Source: Deltaproteobacteria bacterium (GTDB lineage: Bacteria; Desulfobacterota; BSN033; UBA1163). From it: DNA of 37,830 nucleotides. Shown piece by piece: positions 24,583 to 34,359 of this stretch (positions are counted from its first letter, which is position 1; every line of letters starts with the position of its first letter). Where the stretch lies: assembly GCA_018333535.1 (NCBI GenBank), contig JAGXTA010000110.1, positions 1 to 37,830 on the forward strand, written 5' to 3'. The notes beneath the pieces were generated by a model that had not been told where the DNA came from, did not search any database, and worked only from the letters and a program-made list of their open reading frames with translations. The position numbers were made by a program, and so were the translations under genes.

Positions 24583-26108
24583 ACTCCCTCCAGCGCCTTT
24601 CTTGCTTCAACCCGGTCATCGAACGGGAACTTCTTCTTTCCAACGATCTGGTAATCCTCGTGGCCTTTGCCTGCGATCAAGACGATGTCTTCAGGCCGGG
24701 CCAACGCAATAGCCATCCGGATGGCTTCCCTCCGATCAGGAACCTTTAAGTAGCCCTTCTTTGATCTCCACGCCTCCATTTTGTTTTGATGCCATTCTTC
24801 GAGAGAAAGGGCCTGAAACCCTTTTTCCACTTCTTCGATGATGGAAAGAGGGTCTTCTGTCCTCGGATTGTCCGATGTGAGCACCACCAGATCGCTATAC
24901 CTCCCCGCCGCCTCTCCCATCAGTGGCCGCTTCGTCCGGTCGCGGTCGCCTCCGCAGCCAAAGACGGTGACGATCTTTCCGCAATTCTGTGATGAATAGG
25001 CCAGCGTGTCTCTCAGACCCGATAAAACCCTTTCCAGGGCATCGCGGGTATGGGCATAGTCCACAATGACATGAATGGATTTCCGGTTTGCCACCTTTTC
25101 AAACCTTCCTGAAACGCCCTCCACGTCTTCCACTCCCTCTTTCAGAATTTCCAGGGGAAAGCCCATTCCGAATCCCGTTGTGACTGCCGCCAGGATATTG
25201 TAGAGATTGATTCGTCCGATCAACTTCGAACGAAGTGAGAATCGACCTTTTGGAGTTCTGATCTGACAGGAGATGCCTTCAAAAGTGAGATTGACTTTTG
25301 TCGCTGAAAAATCGCAGGAGCTTCCCATGCCATAACGAAGGATGGGAAGATCGACTCCTCTGACGATCTCCTCTCCTCTCGGATCGTCCGCGTTGGTCAC
25401 GGCAAACCGTCCTGTCTTCCGGCTCTTCATCAACAATTCGAAGAAGAGCTTCCTTTTGCTTTCAAAATATCGTTCCAGGGTCTGATGGTAGTCTAAGTGG
25501 TCAGAGGTGAAGTTCGTAAAGATGGCTCCGTCGAACTGGCATCCGAAGACACGATCGAGGTCAAGGCCATGGGAGGAGACCTCCATGATCACATGCGAGA
25601 TCCCCTCCCCTGACATTTCTCCCAAAATTCTCTGGAGATCGAGGGATTCGGGCGTGGTGTTTAAGGCCGGAACGACCTTCTGGCCATACCGGTAATTGAT
25701 CGTTCCGATCACGCCCACTGCGTACCCCACTTTTTTCAATATCGATTCGAGGAGAAAGGTCGTGGTTGTCTTCCCATTCGTGCCGGTGATGCCGACCAGG
25801 CGCATTTTTGCCGAAGGATCGCCATAAAAGTTTGAAGCAACCCTTGCCAGGGCCTGACGGCTGTTTGGAACGAAAATGGCGGTCCTGCCACCCATCTCGG
25901 GTCCCTCTTCTAACAGGATGGCCTCCGCTCCTCTTTCCATCGCCTCATCGATGAAACGATGGCCATCCGCCTCCATCCCACGGATGGCCGCAAAGAGAAA
26001 GTTCTTGCCGACCTGCCGGGAATGGTAGGCAATCCCCTCAATCTCCTTTTGGGTCTGGCCGACGATCTTCCTGACCTCCACCCCTTCTAACAATTTCATC
26101 AGTTCCAT
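24579..26108 (-). CDS. murE: UDP-MurNAc-dipeptide--2,6-diaminopimelate ligase
   Basis: MurE adds the third stem residue. The 509-residue protein has the P-loop GTNGKTTTT (109-117), MEVSSHGLDLDRV, FTSDHLDYH and VDYAHTRDAL. The LTSDNPRTEDP motif contains DNPR, the signature for meso-diaminopimelate rather than lysine, so the organism should have Gram-negative-type cross-links. ATG 26108 has no clear ribosome site. It overlaps murF by 4 nt. It is separated from ftsI by 244 nt containing a nested repeat. Confidence 0.98.
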   Translation of the reverse strand: MELMKLLEGVEVRKIVGQTQKEIEGIAYHSRQVGKNFLFAAIRGMEADGHRFIDEAMERGAEAILLEEGPEMGGRTAIFVPNSRQALARVASNFYGDPSAKMRLVGITGTNGKTTTTFLLESILKKVGYAVGVIGTINYRYGQKVVPALNTTPESLDLQRILGEMSGEGISHVIMEVSSHGLDLDRVFGCQFDGAIFTNFTSDHLDYHQTLERYFESKRKLFFELLMKSRKTGRFAVTNADDPRGEEIVRGVDLPILRYGMGSSCDFSATKVNLTFEGISCQIRTPKGRFSLRSKLIGRINLYNILAAVTTGFGMGFPLEILKEGVEDVEGVSGRFEKVANRKSIHVIVDYAHTRDALERVLSGLRDTLAYSSQNCGKIVTVFGCGGDRDRTKRPLMGEAAGRYSDLVVLTSDNPRTEDPLSIIEEVEKGFQALSLEEWHQNKMEAWRSKKGYLKVPDRREAIRMAIALARPEDIVLIAGKGHEDYQIVGKKKFPFDDRVEARKALEGV

Positions 26109-26154
26109 ATCAAATAGATGTTAAATTTTAGCTTATTGAAAAGGTTCTTTGTCT

Positions 26155-26287
26155 GTCATTCCCGCTCAGGCGGGAATCCAGATGTCGTCTCTGCCCCTGC
26201 TTCCGCAGGGGTAAACTTGTCCCCGCGAAAGCGGGAGCAGGGAACCAGAAACATATAAAACTGGATTCCTGTTTTCACAGGAATGAC
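26155..26287. repeat. Nested inverted repeat between ftsI and murE
   Basis: GTCATTCCCGCTCAGGCGGG plus AATCCAG (26155-26181) pairs with CTGGATTCC...GGAATGAC (26261-26287). Between them lie two more hairpins, CCCCTGCTTCCGCAGGGG and CCCCGCGAAAGCGGG. The outer arms belong to the family also seen at 12558-12642. Comparable GGAATCCAG hairpins are frequent in environmental deltaproteobacterial genomes. Confidence 0.85.
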
Positions 26288-26352
26288 TCCTTTTTTTTGA
26301 TGGCATCTTCATTACATTCGCCACATTCGATGTCATTCGAATGATTCGCATA

Positions 26353-28326
26353 TTATGACGGTGACTCAAACTTCAGATAACAGATCTCTCCTTTATCGAT
26401 CACAGCCCCTGCCCGTGGAACCTGTTCCACAAGCCTTCCATTTCCGGAAACCTTGATAATCAAACCCCTTCCTTCAATGCGACTCAGCGCGCTTCGCATC
26501 GGTAATCCGGCAAGGTCCGGCATCACTACCCTTTCCGAACCCTTCCCCACCTTGACCCCGTCAATCAAAGGCAACATCCGGGACTCCTCTCTCTTCATGG
26601 AGAGCTCTGATTCGTTTTTGACGATCATTGTTCCCTTCGGAAGGATGTTGAGATGAGGAAGAACCTTTTCCACAATCGCCCTGAATACGGGCGCCGCCAC
26701 AACCCCCCCATAAGTCGATTCCTGTGGTTCATCGATCACAACCAGGACAACGATCTTCGGCTCCTCCACAGGGCCAAACCCAATAAATCCGCTGGTGAAC
26801 TTATCTTCGGAATAGCCGCCCAAAATACTGTCCACCTTCTGGGCAGTGCCTGTCTTTCCAGCCACCTCATAGCCCAGAGGAACCGCCTGTTCTCCGGTCC
26901 CGCCCTTCTCCGTGGCCGCCTTGAGTAGTCCGATCACCTTTCTGCTTGTCTCCTTCGAGATGACTCTTCGGACCGCCTCCGGTTGAAACGATTGGATCAC
27001 CTTTCCCCTCTCGTCCGTGATCCTTTCCACCACCTGAGGTTTCATCAGGACGCCTCCATTGGCAATGGCTGAAAGTGCGGCCGCCATCTGAATGCCTGTG
27101 ACCGCGATTCCGTGTCCGAATGCAATCGTGTTCAGGGTGACCGGAGGCCAGTATCTCGGATGCTGTAAAATCCCCTTTGCTTCTCCGGGAAGGCCGGCCC
27201 GCGTCTTCTCTCCGAATCCGAAGTCGCAGAGGTACCGGTAGAACCGTTCCTTCCCTATCTTTTCTGCCGCCTTCGCCGCTCCGATATTGCTCGACACCTT
27301 GATGACCTGATGGAAGGTGAGCCATCCGTGCTTCGAGTGGTCCCGAATCGTCCGGTCATATACGGTGTAGAATCCGTTTTCGCAATAGAAGGAATCCGTG
27401 GGTTGAACGACCTTTTCCTCAAGAACCGCCGCGGCTAAAAAGGCTTTAAACATGGACCCCGGCTCGAAGACATCGGAGATCGCCCTGTTTCTCCATGACC
27501 TTGGCCGGTATTGGATGAACTGATTCGGATTGAAAAAGGGATGAGAGGCCAGGGCCAGGATCTTTCCGGTCATTGGATCCATCACGATCACCATGCCTCC
27601 ATTTGCTCCCCATTTCTGAACGGAATGGCTCAACTCGGTCTCAACTACATGCTGGATCTGTTTGTCAATGGTGAGGACGATATTTCGGTAATGTTCCTCC
27701 TCCTCGTAAGGACCGCCGCCCGTCATGATCCCCCGGCCCATGGCGTCCCTCTCCGTTATGAGGATATTCTGCTTTCCGTTGAGCAGGACATCGTGTTGGA
27801 GTTCGATTCCCTCCAACCCCTTCGAATCGAGGCCGACAAACCCGATGATATGGGCGGCCAGATGGGAATTGGGATAGAATCGCTTATTCTCTCTGAGAAA
27901 ATGGATCCCGGAGAGATTGAGGGCTTTCACCGCCTCGGCCTCTTTCGGAGAGATTTTTCTCTCGATCCATTCAAAGGACTTCCGGCTTTTCAGCTTCTCT
28001 CTCAATTCCTTCTGATCGCCCTGGAAGATGGCAGAGAGCTTCTGAACCGCCTTCTCCACTTCAACGACCTTTTTCGACTCCGCATAGGCCGAATCAACCT
28101 CAATGCTGACGGCCAGCTCATTTCCATTCCGGTCATAGATTGTCCCCCGCTTTGGAACCAGCGGGATCTGGCTCGATTGTTGCCGGGCCGCCAGCTTGTA
28201 AAGCTGCTCCTTCTTGAGGACCTGGAGCTGGAACATTCTTCCCACGATGAGGACAAAGGAGAAGAAGAGAAAAAATGAGATGAGAATGACTCTGACCTTG
28301 AACCAGTTGATGGATTTTCTTTTCAT
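26353..28326 (-). CDS. ftsI: Septal transpeptidase FtsI (class B penicillin-binding protein) with one PASTA domain
   Basis: FtsI cross-links septal peptidoglycan with FtsW. The 657-residue protein has one membrane anchor (about 11-30), the PBP dimerisation domain (RGTIYDRNGNELAVSI, 60-75) and the transpeptidase motifs S291-x-x-K294 (PGSMFKAF), S345-S-N347 and K491-T-G (AGKTGTAQK). A C-terminal PASTA domain occupies about 598-655 (VMPDLAGLPMRSALSRIEGR). E. coli FtsI lacks PASTA; the feature is common in Gram-positive and deltaproteobacterial PBPs, where it binds peptidoglycan or partners. Its ATG overlaps the ftsL stop (ATGA). Confidence 0.97.
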   Translation of the reverse strand: MKRKSINWFKVRVILISFFLFFSFVLIVGRMFQLQVLKKEQLYKLAARQQSSQIPLVPKRGTIYDRNGNELAVSIEVDSAYAESKKVVEVEKAVQKLSAIFQGDQKELREKLKSRKSFEWIERKISPKEAEAVKALNLSGIHFLRENKRFYPNSHLAAHIIGFVGLDSKGLEGIELQHDVLLNGKQNILITERDAMGRGIMTGGGPYEEEEHYRNIVLTIDKQIQHVVETELSHSVQKWGANGGMVIVMDPMTGKILALASHPFFNPNQFIQYRPRSWRNRAISDVFEPGSMFKAFLAAAVLEEKVVQPTDSFYCENGFYTVYDRTIRDHSKHGWLTFHQVIKVSSNIGAAKAAEKIGKERFYRYLCDFGFGEKTRAGLPGEAKGILQHPRYWPPVTLNTIAFGHGIAVTGIQMAAALSAIANGGVLMKPQVVERITDERGKVIQSFQPEAVRRVISKETSRKVIGLLKAATEKGGTGEQAVPLGYEVAGKTGTAQKVDSILGGYSEDKFTSGFIGFGPVEEPKIVVLVVIDEPQESTYGGVVAAPVFRAIVEKVLPHLNILPKGTMIVKNESELSMKREESRMLPLIDGVKVGKGSERVVMPDLAGLPMRSALSRIEGRGLIIKVSGNGRLVEQVPRAGAVIDKGEICYLKFESPS

Positions 28327-28679
28327 CGGATCACAATCACCTGATCGGGTTTGGGTTTGACCATCTTCAGATCCTCCACGGCGATCTTCTCAATCCGTGC
28401 ATAGGATTTGAGCGTGGCCACCTCCAAACGCATTCTTTTGTTAGCCTCTGTAAGCGCTTTCCCTTCCTTCACCGCATTGGAGATTTCATATCCGAGTTGG
28501 ATGACCTGAATTCTTGTCCAGACATAGAAGAGAGAACCTCCAACGAAAAGGAACAGGAGCAAACTGAAGAAGAGGAGAAAGTGGAGATTGATCCCTTTGG
28601 CTTTTCTCTTCGGGACCTTCTCAGTCCAGAGAATCCGGTTCTCTTCTCTATTTGAACCCTTTGACACCTCTCTCCTCAT
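28323..28679 (-). CDS. ftsL: Cell division protein FtsL
   Basis: FtsL is a bitopic coiled-coil protein that works with FtsB and FtsQ. I chose ATG 28679 because it overlaps the rsmH stop as ATGA and has GGAG 5 nt upstream. An in-frame ATG at 28694 would add 5 residues and overlap rsmH by 19 nt. The 118-residue product has a basic N-terminus, one membrane helix (LHFLLFFSLLLFLFVGGSLF) and a heptad-like C-terminal region (ISNAVKEGKALTEANKRMRL). Sequence identity in this family is very low, so the call rests on size, topology and position between rsmH and ftsI. Confidence 0.88.
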   Translation of the reverse strand: MRREVSKGSNREENRILWTEKVPKRKAKGINLHFLLFFSLLLFLFVGGSLFYVWTRIQVIQLGYEISNAVKEGKALTEANKRMRLEVATLKSYARIEKIAVEDLKMVKPKPDQVIVIR

Positions 28680-29566
28680 ATCTTCTCCGCACACCGCAAT
28701 TTGGCGCTACGGGCACGCGGATTCTTCTTTTGTTCTTCTTCAGAGGGCGTTAAAGGTTTCTTCGTCAGGATGTGCATCACCCCTTCCCTCTCCAATTTCC
28801 GGAAAGCCTCTTTAACCATTCGGTCCTCGAGGGAGTGGAAAGAGAGGATGCACATCCGGCCTTCCTTTCTTAAAACCTTCCATCCCGATTCCAACATCTC
28901 CTTAAGGTTTTCCAGTTCCTCATTCACCCTGATCCGGAGGGCCTGGAAAGTTCTGGTGGCAGGATCAATCTTTCGCGATTGAAACTTTTTTGGAATGGCG
29001 CCATAAACAATCTTGCTCAGCGCCCGGGTGGTCTGAATAGGTTCTCTCTCCCGTTCTGAAACGATCGCCCTCGTAATCCTTCTGGCCCACCGCTCCTCTC
29101 CATACTCAAAGAGAATTCTCTCCAGCTCCTCAAGGGGAAGACCGTTGACCAGATCAGCGGCGGTGCAATCCCTACGCTCATCCATCCTCATATCCAACGG
29201 CCCCTCTCCTCTGAAACTGAACCCCCTTCCTTCTCTCTCCAACTGAAGGGAGGAGAGGCCGAGGTCCAGCAGAATCCCATCCACGGATTTGATTTCCATC
29301 GTCTTCAGGATCTCCGGCAGACAGATGAAGTTTTCTCTGAATATTCTTGCCCGGCCGCCGTAAGGCTTCAATCTCTTTCCGGCCTCATCGATGGCCTTCT
29401 GGTCCCACTCCATTCCGATGACCACTCCATCAGGATCGGTTCGTTTTAAAATCTCCTCCGAATGCCCGCCCCCTCCAAGGGTGCCATCCACATAGGTTCG
29501 GCCAGGCTCGCATCTCAGCAAATCCATCACTTCCTCAACCATCACTGGAATATGTTTTAATTCCAT
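28676..29566 (-). CDS. rsmH: 16S rRNA (cytosine-1402-N4) methyltransferase
   Basis: RsmH (MraW) methylates C1402 of 16S rRNA near the P-site with SAM. I place the start at ATG 29566; a TTG directly upstream (29569) is also possible. The 296-residue protein has HIPVMVEEVMDLL, the SAM-binding YVDGTLGGGGHSEEILKR, ILLDLGLSSLQLE, FSFRGEGPLDMRMD and the C-terminal FHSLEDRMVKEAF and NPRARSAKLR. It is the second gene of the dcw cluster, as in most bacteria, but here a repeat gap of about 370 bp separates it from mraZ. Confidence 0.97.
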   Translation of the reverse strand: MELKHIPVMVEEVMDLLRCEPGRTYVDGTLGGGGHSEEILKRTDPDGVVIGMEWDQKAIDEAGKRLKPYGGRARIFRENFICLPEILKTMEIKSVDGILLDLGLSSLQLEREGRGFSFRGEGPLDMRMDERRDCTAADLVNGLPLEELERILFEYGEERWARRITRAIVSEREREPIQTTRALSKIVYGAIPKKFQSRKIDPATRTFQALRIRVNEELENLKEMLESGWKVLRKEGRMCILSFHSLEDRMVKEAFRKLEREGVMHILTKKPLTPSEEEQKKNPRARSAKLRCAEKI

Positions 29567-29580
29567 CAAATTCCATAATT

Positions 29581-29745
29581 CGTAACACTTTAGTTTTTTG
29601 AAAAAGAGGTCCGATCAGGATATCGTCATATCCTAAATCCCCCTCAATCCCCCTTTTTCAAAGGGGGAAGTATTTCTCCTCCCTTTGGCAAAGGGAGGTG
29701 GGGAGGGATTTTATGAAGCCTTTTCCAAAGTGCTAAAGTGTTACC
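29581..29745. repeat. Composite inverted repeat bounded by CTAAAGTGTTAC motifs
   Basis: The outer boundaries are GTAACACTTTAG (29582-29593) and CTAAAGTGTTAC (29733-29744), exact complements. Inside, 29634-29713 is a second inverted pair: TAAATCCCCCTCAATCCCCC...GGGGGAAG against CTCCTCCCTTTGGC...AGGGAGGTGGGGAGGGATTT, each arm also a hairpin. The bounding motif has a third copy at 254-265, far away behind lpxC. Confidence 0.85.
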
Positions 29746-29934
29746 ACTTTTCCAATATCAAAATTCCAATTGTGTTTGTTTCGGTAATTTAAATTTTGGT
29801 CATTTGAGATTGTTTCGTATTGATCCCTTTGGGATGCTTCGCCCGAATTTCGCCTGCCTTCGCCGAAGTGCCTGCCCTCCGCAAGGCTTCTGGAGGCGGG
29901 GCTACGCGCAGGCAGGTGCTTCGGATTTCCAATT
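29746..29934. repeat. Second repeat block upstream of rsmH, with a long GC-rich hairpin
   Basis: CCGAAGTGCCTGCC (29863-29876) and GGCAGGTGCTTCGG (29911-29924) pair at 12 of 14 positions around a GC-rich loop. Preceding AT-rich words (AAAATTCCAATTG, AATTTAAATTTTGG) are of the same type as in other gaps. It abuts the mraZ stop and could attenuate transcription between mraZ and rsmH. Confidence 0.75.
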
Positions 29935-30378
29935 TTATATTCCCAGATTCGCCAGGGTGTCCCTGATCTGGTCAAATCCCTCCTCAGCCTGCTGCGCTAC
30001 CTCCTGCCAGTGCTCTTTAGCAAATATTTCTATGAATCGTCCCTCGCCTACCAGAACCACATCCTTTTTCAGATTTGCATAATCCCTTAAGGTCGGTGGG
30101 ATCAGAAGCCTTCCATGTGTGTCAATGGCGCAATCGATGGCGCTCGAATAGAAAAACCTCAGAAAGGAACTGGTCTCCTTCCTCAAGATTGAGAAGAATC
30201 CCACCTTTTGTTCCACCATTTGATTCCACTCTTCATAAGGGAAGGCCAGAAGACAATGGTCGAAATTAGTGATGACCAATCGATCATCATATTTTTTGTT
30301 GAGGATTTCTCTGAATTTTGAAGGAATGCTGATGCGGCCCTTCGAATCTAAGGCATGATCGTATCTTCCACGAAACAC
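29935..30378 (-). CDS. mraZ: Transcriptional regulator MraZ
   Basis: MraZ is the autorepressor of the dcw cluster. The 147-residue protein has the two AbrB-like half domains: YDHALDSKGRISIPSKFRE (6-24) and CAIDTHGRLLIPPTLRD (about 82-98), each with the DxxGRxxxP core. It starts with GTG at 30378, with GAGGGGG 7 nt upstream. Three 10-bp-spaced GTGG boxes lie 30-55 bp before the start, as expected for a target of its own ring-shaped oligomer. Confidence 0.97.
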   Translation of the reverse strand: MFRGRYDHALDSKGRISIPSKFREILNKKYDDRLVITNFDHCLLAFPYEEWNQMVEQKVGFFSILRKETSSFLRFFYSSAIDCAIDTHGRLLIPPTLRDYANLKKDVVLVGEGRFIEIFAKEHWQEVAQQAEEGFDQIRDTLANLGI

Positions 30379-30403
30379 CCTCTCACCCCCTCTTTTTTAG
30401 AAA

Positions 30404-30436
30404 ACTCTACCACCTTATCCCACTTTTTACCACTTA
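30404..30436 (-). promoter_or_regulatory. MraZ operator: three GTGG boxes at 10-bp spacing
   Basis: On the coding strand GTGG occurs at 30433-30430, 30423-30420 and 30413-30410, each in the context (A)AGTGG[TG]A or AGGTGGTA, exactly one helical turn apart. Known MraZ sites are three or four direct repeats with TGGG or GTGG cores on the same face of DNA. They lie just downstream of the predicted transcription start, a repressing position. Confidence 0.85.
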
Positions 30437-30443
30437 GCGATTA

Positions 30444-30472
30444 GAAATATCCTCAAAATTCAAATTTGTCAA
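30444..30472 (-). promoter_or_regulatory. Predicted dcw cluster promoter
   Basis: The coding strand has TTGACA (30472-30467), a 17-nt spacer and TATTTC (30449-30444). The -35 is perfect and the -10 is weak (3 of 6). Transcription would start near 30437, right before the MraZ boxes. Confidence 0.6.
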
Positions 30473-30861
30473 GTAGAATTTTATACTTAATCCATTTTTT
30501 TTCCCGATTTTTCCGGATTTCACAATATGTGCATTCCATGAGAGCCTCCCATGCCATATTTAGTAAGGATCCTGAAGGATTACCCCAAGATGATGTTAAA
30601 AAATCATTTGTACCCGAAATACCTTAAAAGGTGTGAAAAAATCCCCTTTTTAGAATCAGCATTGTTCCGGCCTTCAGGATTGGAGGGATTGTCAAAGTTT
30701 TAGGGAGAGATTTATGAAAAGTGGGGGTTTTAGTGGATTCACCCTTTTGGAGTGAGCTACAGAAGCTAACATCTATGCGAGATTAAGTTGTTTTGGGCAC
30801 AGGTTCTTCCTCTTTCTCGATATTCTCGTCCTCCCCCGGTGAGCGGAATCAAACCCTGTCA
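30473..30861. other. Gap between mraZ promoter and the DUF4143 ATPase gene
   Basis: No gene is supported here. There is a short palindrome ACCTTAAAAGGT near 30622 and T-rich or A-rich runs. Minus-strand frames just past the ATPase stop carry a few dozen codons with no start or ribosome site; a decayed gene end is possible but not demonstrable. Confidence 0.4.
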
Positions 30862-32082
30862 CTAAGGCAGTGTGGATAGCCAGCGGTCAGCGGAGATCAC
30901 CCATTGCGTTAACCCTTCGACTCTGAGCTTTTTACAGACACCAGATTGATGGACAACCTGAATGGCATTGGGGACTTTAAGCTTCTTCTGGAAATAAATC
31001 AGACTGGGACTCAAACTTAGTTCCGAGACCTTGCACTCAATGAGGAAAAGAGGTTGACCTCTTCGGGAGAAAACAAAATCAACCTCTCTTTTCTCCTTAT
31101 CCCGAATATAGTTCAGATCCAGTTGAACCTCTCCGGTCGATTTCCATAACCGTATTGCCTTAAGCAAATGGAGGGCAACAAGATTCTCAAAGCGAAATCC
31201 CTCATTTTCGATCTCCACCCAATTAGTGAGATAGATTTTCGACTCTTTCCGAAGCGTCCTCGTCAATTTTCCTGTAAATGGACCAACCCTGAAGAGATAG
31301 AAGAACTGCTCAAGCACCAATAGCCAATCCCGGATCGTTTCAAAGGCAACCCCCACATCTTCCTTCAGCGCATTTAAAGAAAGGGGGCTTCCCACTCGCT
31401 CCGGGATAAGGTGAGAGAGATGTTCCAGTAAAGAGATTTCGCGAATCGCGGTGGCGTCGCGAATATCCTCCCTGATCAAAAGCATTTTATATTCCGAAAG
31501 CCAGCGGTTATAAAAAGATGAAGTCCCTCGAACAAAAGGTTCGGGAAACCCGCTAAACCGGAAAAGGTTTTGATATCGCTCATGATCTTCTTTCGTCGAA
31601 ACAGGAGGATCATTTGATCGTTCGGTGAATTCACTGAAAGGAATCAGCCTCCCCTTGAGTTCTCCGAGGCTTAAAGGTAAAAGGGGTACGCTGAAATAGC
31701 GACCAAGCAGGCTATCACCTCCCTTTTTAAAAAGTTCCAACCTTCCGCTTCCTGTAACCAGAAACCTAAATTCCTCTTTGTAATCGTCGTATGCTCCTTT
31801 CAAATAATTCTTCCACCGTCTATACTTGTGGATTTCATCAAAGATCAATAGAAAGGGTTTCCCCGGATCCCTGTTCTCCTTTTCAAAAAAGAGCGGGTCG
31901 GTCAGAATTTTTTTCTGATGGGCGACATTGTCCCAGTTGAGATAAAGTCCCTGGCCAAACCGCTCCTTATAGTGTTTAGCGAGTGTGGTCTTTCCGACCT
32001 GCCTTGGTCCACTTACAAAAGCCATTTTATAATCTTTCTCGATGATCTCGCGGATCACCTCGATAGAGGTTCGTTCAATCAT
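30862..32082 (-). CDS. AAA ATPase with DUF4143 nuclease-like C-terminal domain
   Basis: The 406-residue protein has Walker A GPRQVGKTT (25-33), Walker B LLIFDEIHK (78-86) and sensor TGSGR (110-114), the arrangement of the AAA_14 family. The C-terminal DUF4143 domain (about 200-400) carries a PD-(D/E)xK-like trio, with E299 in FEN, E333-V-D335 and E349-C-K351. Proteins of this family are widespread in bacteria and archaea, often in many copies, with unknown function; toxin, defence or mobile-element roles have been suggested. A palindrome (32103-32128) lies in its upstream region. It is divergent from ligA and unrelated to the dcw genes. Confidence 0.88.
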   Translation of the reverse strand: MIERTSIEVIREIIEKDYKMAFVSGPRQVGKTTLAKHYKERFGQGLYLNWDNVAHQKKILTDPLFFEKENRDPGKPFLLIFDEIHKYRRWKNYLKGAYDDYKEEFRFLVTGSGRLELFKKGGDSLLGRYFSVPLLPLSLGELKGRLIPFSEFTERSNDPPVSTKEDHERYQNLFRFSGFPEPFVRGTSSFYNRWLSEYKMLLIREDIRDATAIREISLLEHLSHLIPERVGSPLSLNALKEDVGVAFETIRDWLLVLEQFFYLFRVGPFTGKLTRTLRKESKIYLTNWVEIENEGFRFENLVALHLLKAIRLWKSTGEVQLDLNYIRDKEKREVDFVFSRRGQPLFLIECKVSELSLSPSLIYFQKKLKVPNAIQVVHQSGVCKKLRVEGLTQWVISADRWLSTLP

Positions 32083-32102
32083 ACTACTATTTTAGAGCGT
32101 TA

Positions 32103-32128
32103 TCTAAAAAAGTCAAGACTTTTTTAGA
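32103..32128. repeat. Perfect 12-bp inverted repeat upstream of the ATPase gene
   Basis: TCTAAAAAAGTC (32103-32114) and GACTTTTTTAGA (32117-32128) are perfect complements around AA. It lies 21 nt before the ATPase start. The near-absence of a loop and the AT-rich arms suit an operator or a terminator-like element equally; the position favours an operator. Confidence 0.7.
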
Positions 32129-32286
32129 CTCCAATCGAAAAAAACAACTGCCTTCGGTTATCGTCATTCCGATCCCTGTTTCTTTTCGAGATCTTTTCTA
32201 ATTTTCCTCTTTCTTTTTTCCATATTACCCTTCTTTCTGGGTATTCTTTCTTTCCCCCAGGTCATATTGTCCCCATCTCATTCCAT

Positions 32287-34322
<2,036 letters not shown>

Positions 34323-34359
34323 ATCGAAAATATAATGTTAGATTGACAGAATTGATACT

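Noticed and set aside
30820-30862. tRNA or tmRNA 3'-end-like string (GGGTTTGATTCC on the minus strand)
   Set aside because: The T-stem does not pair, there is no acceptor or anticodon arm upstream, and the sequence abuts the ATPase stop.
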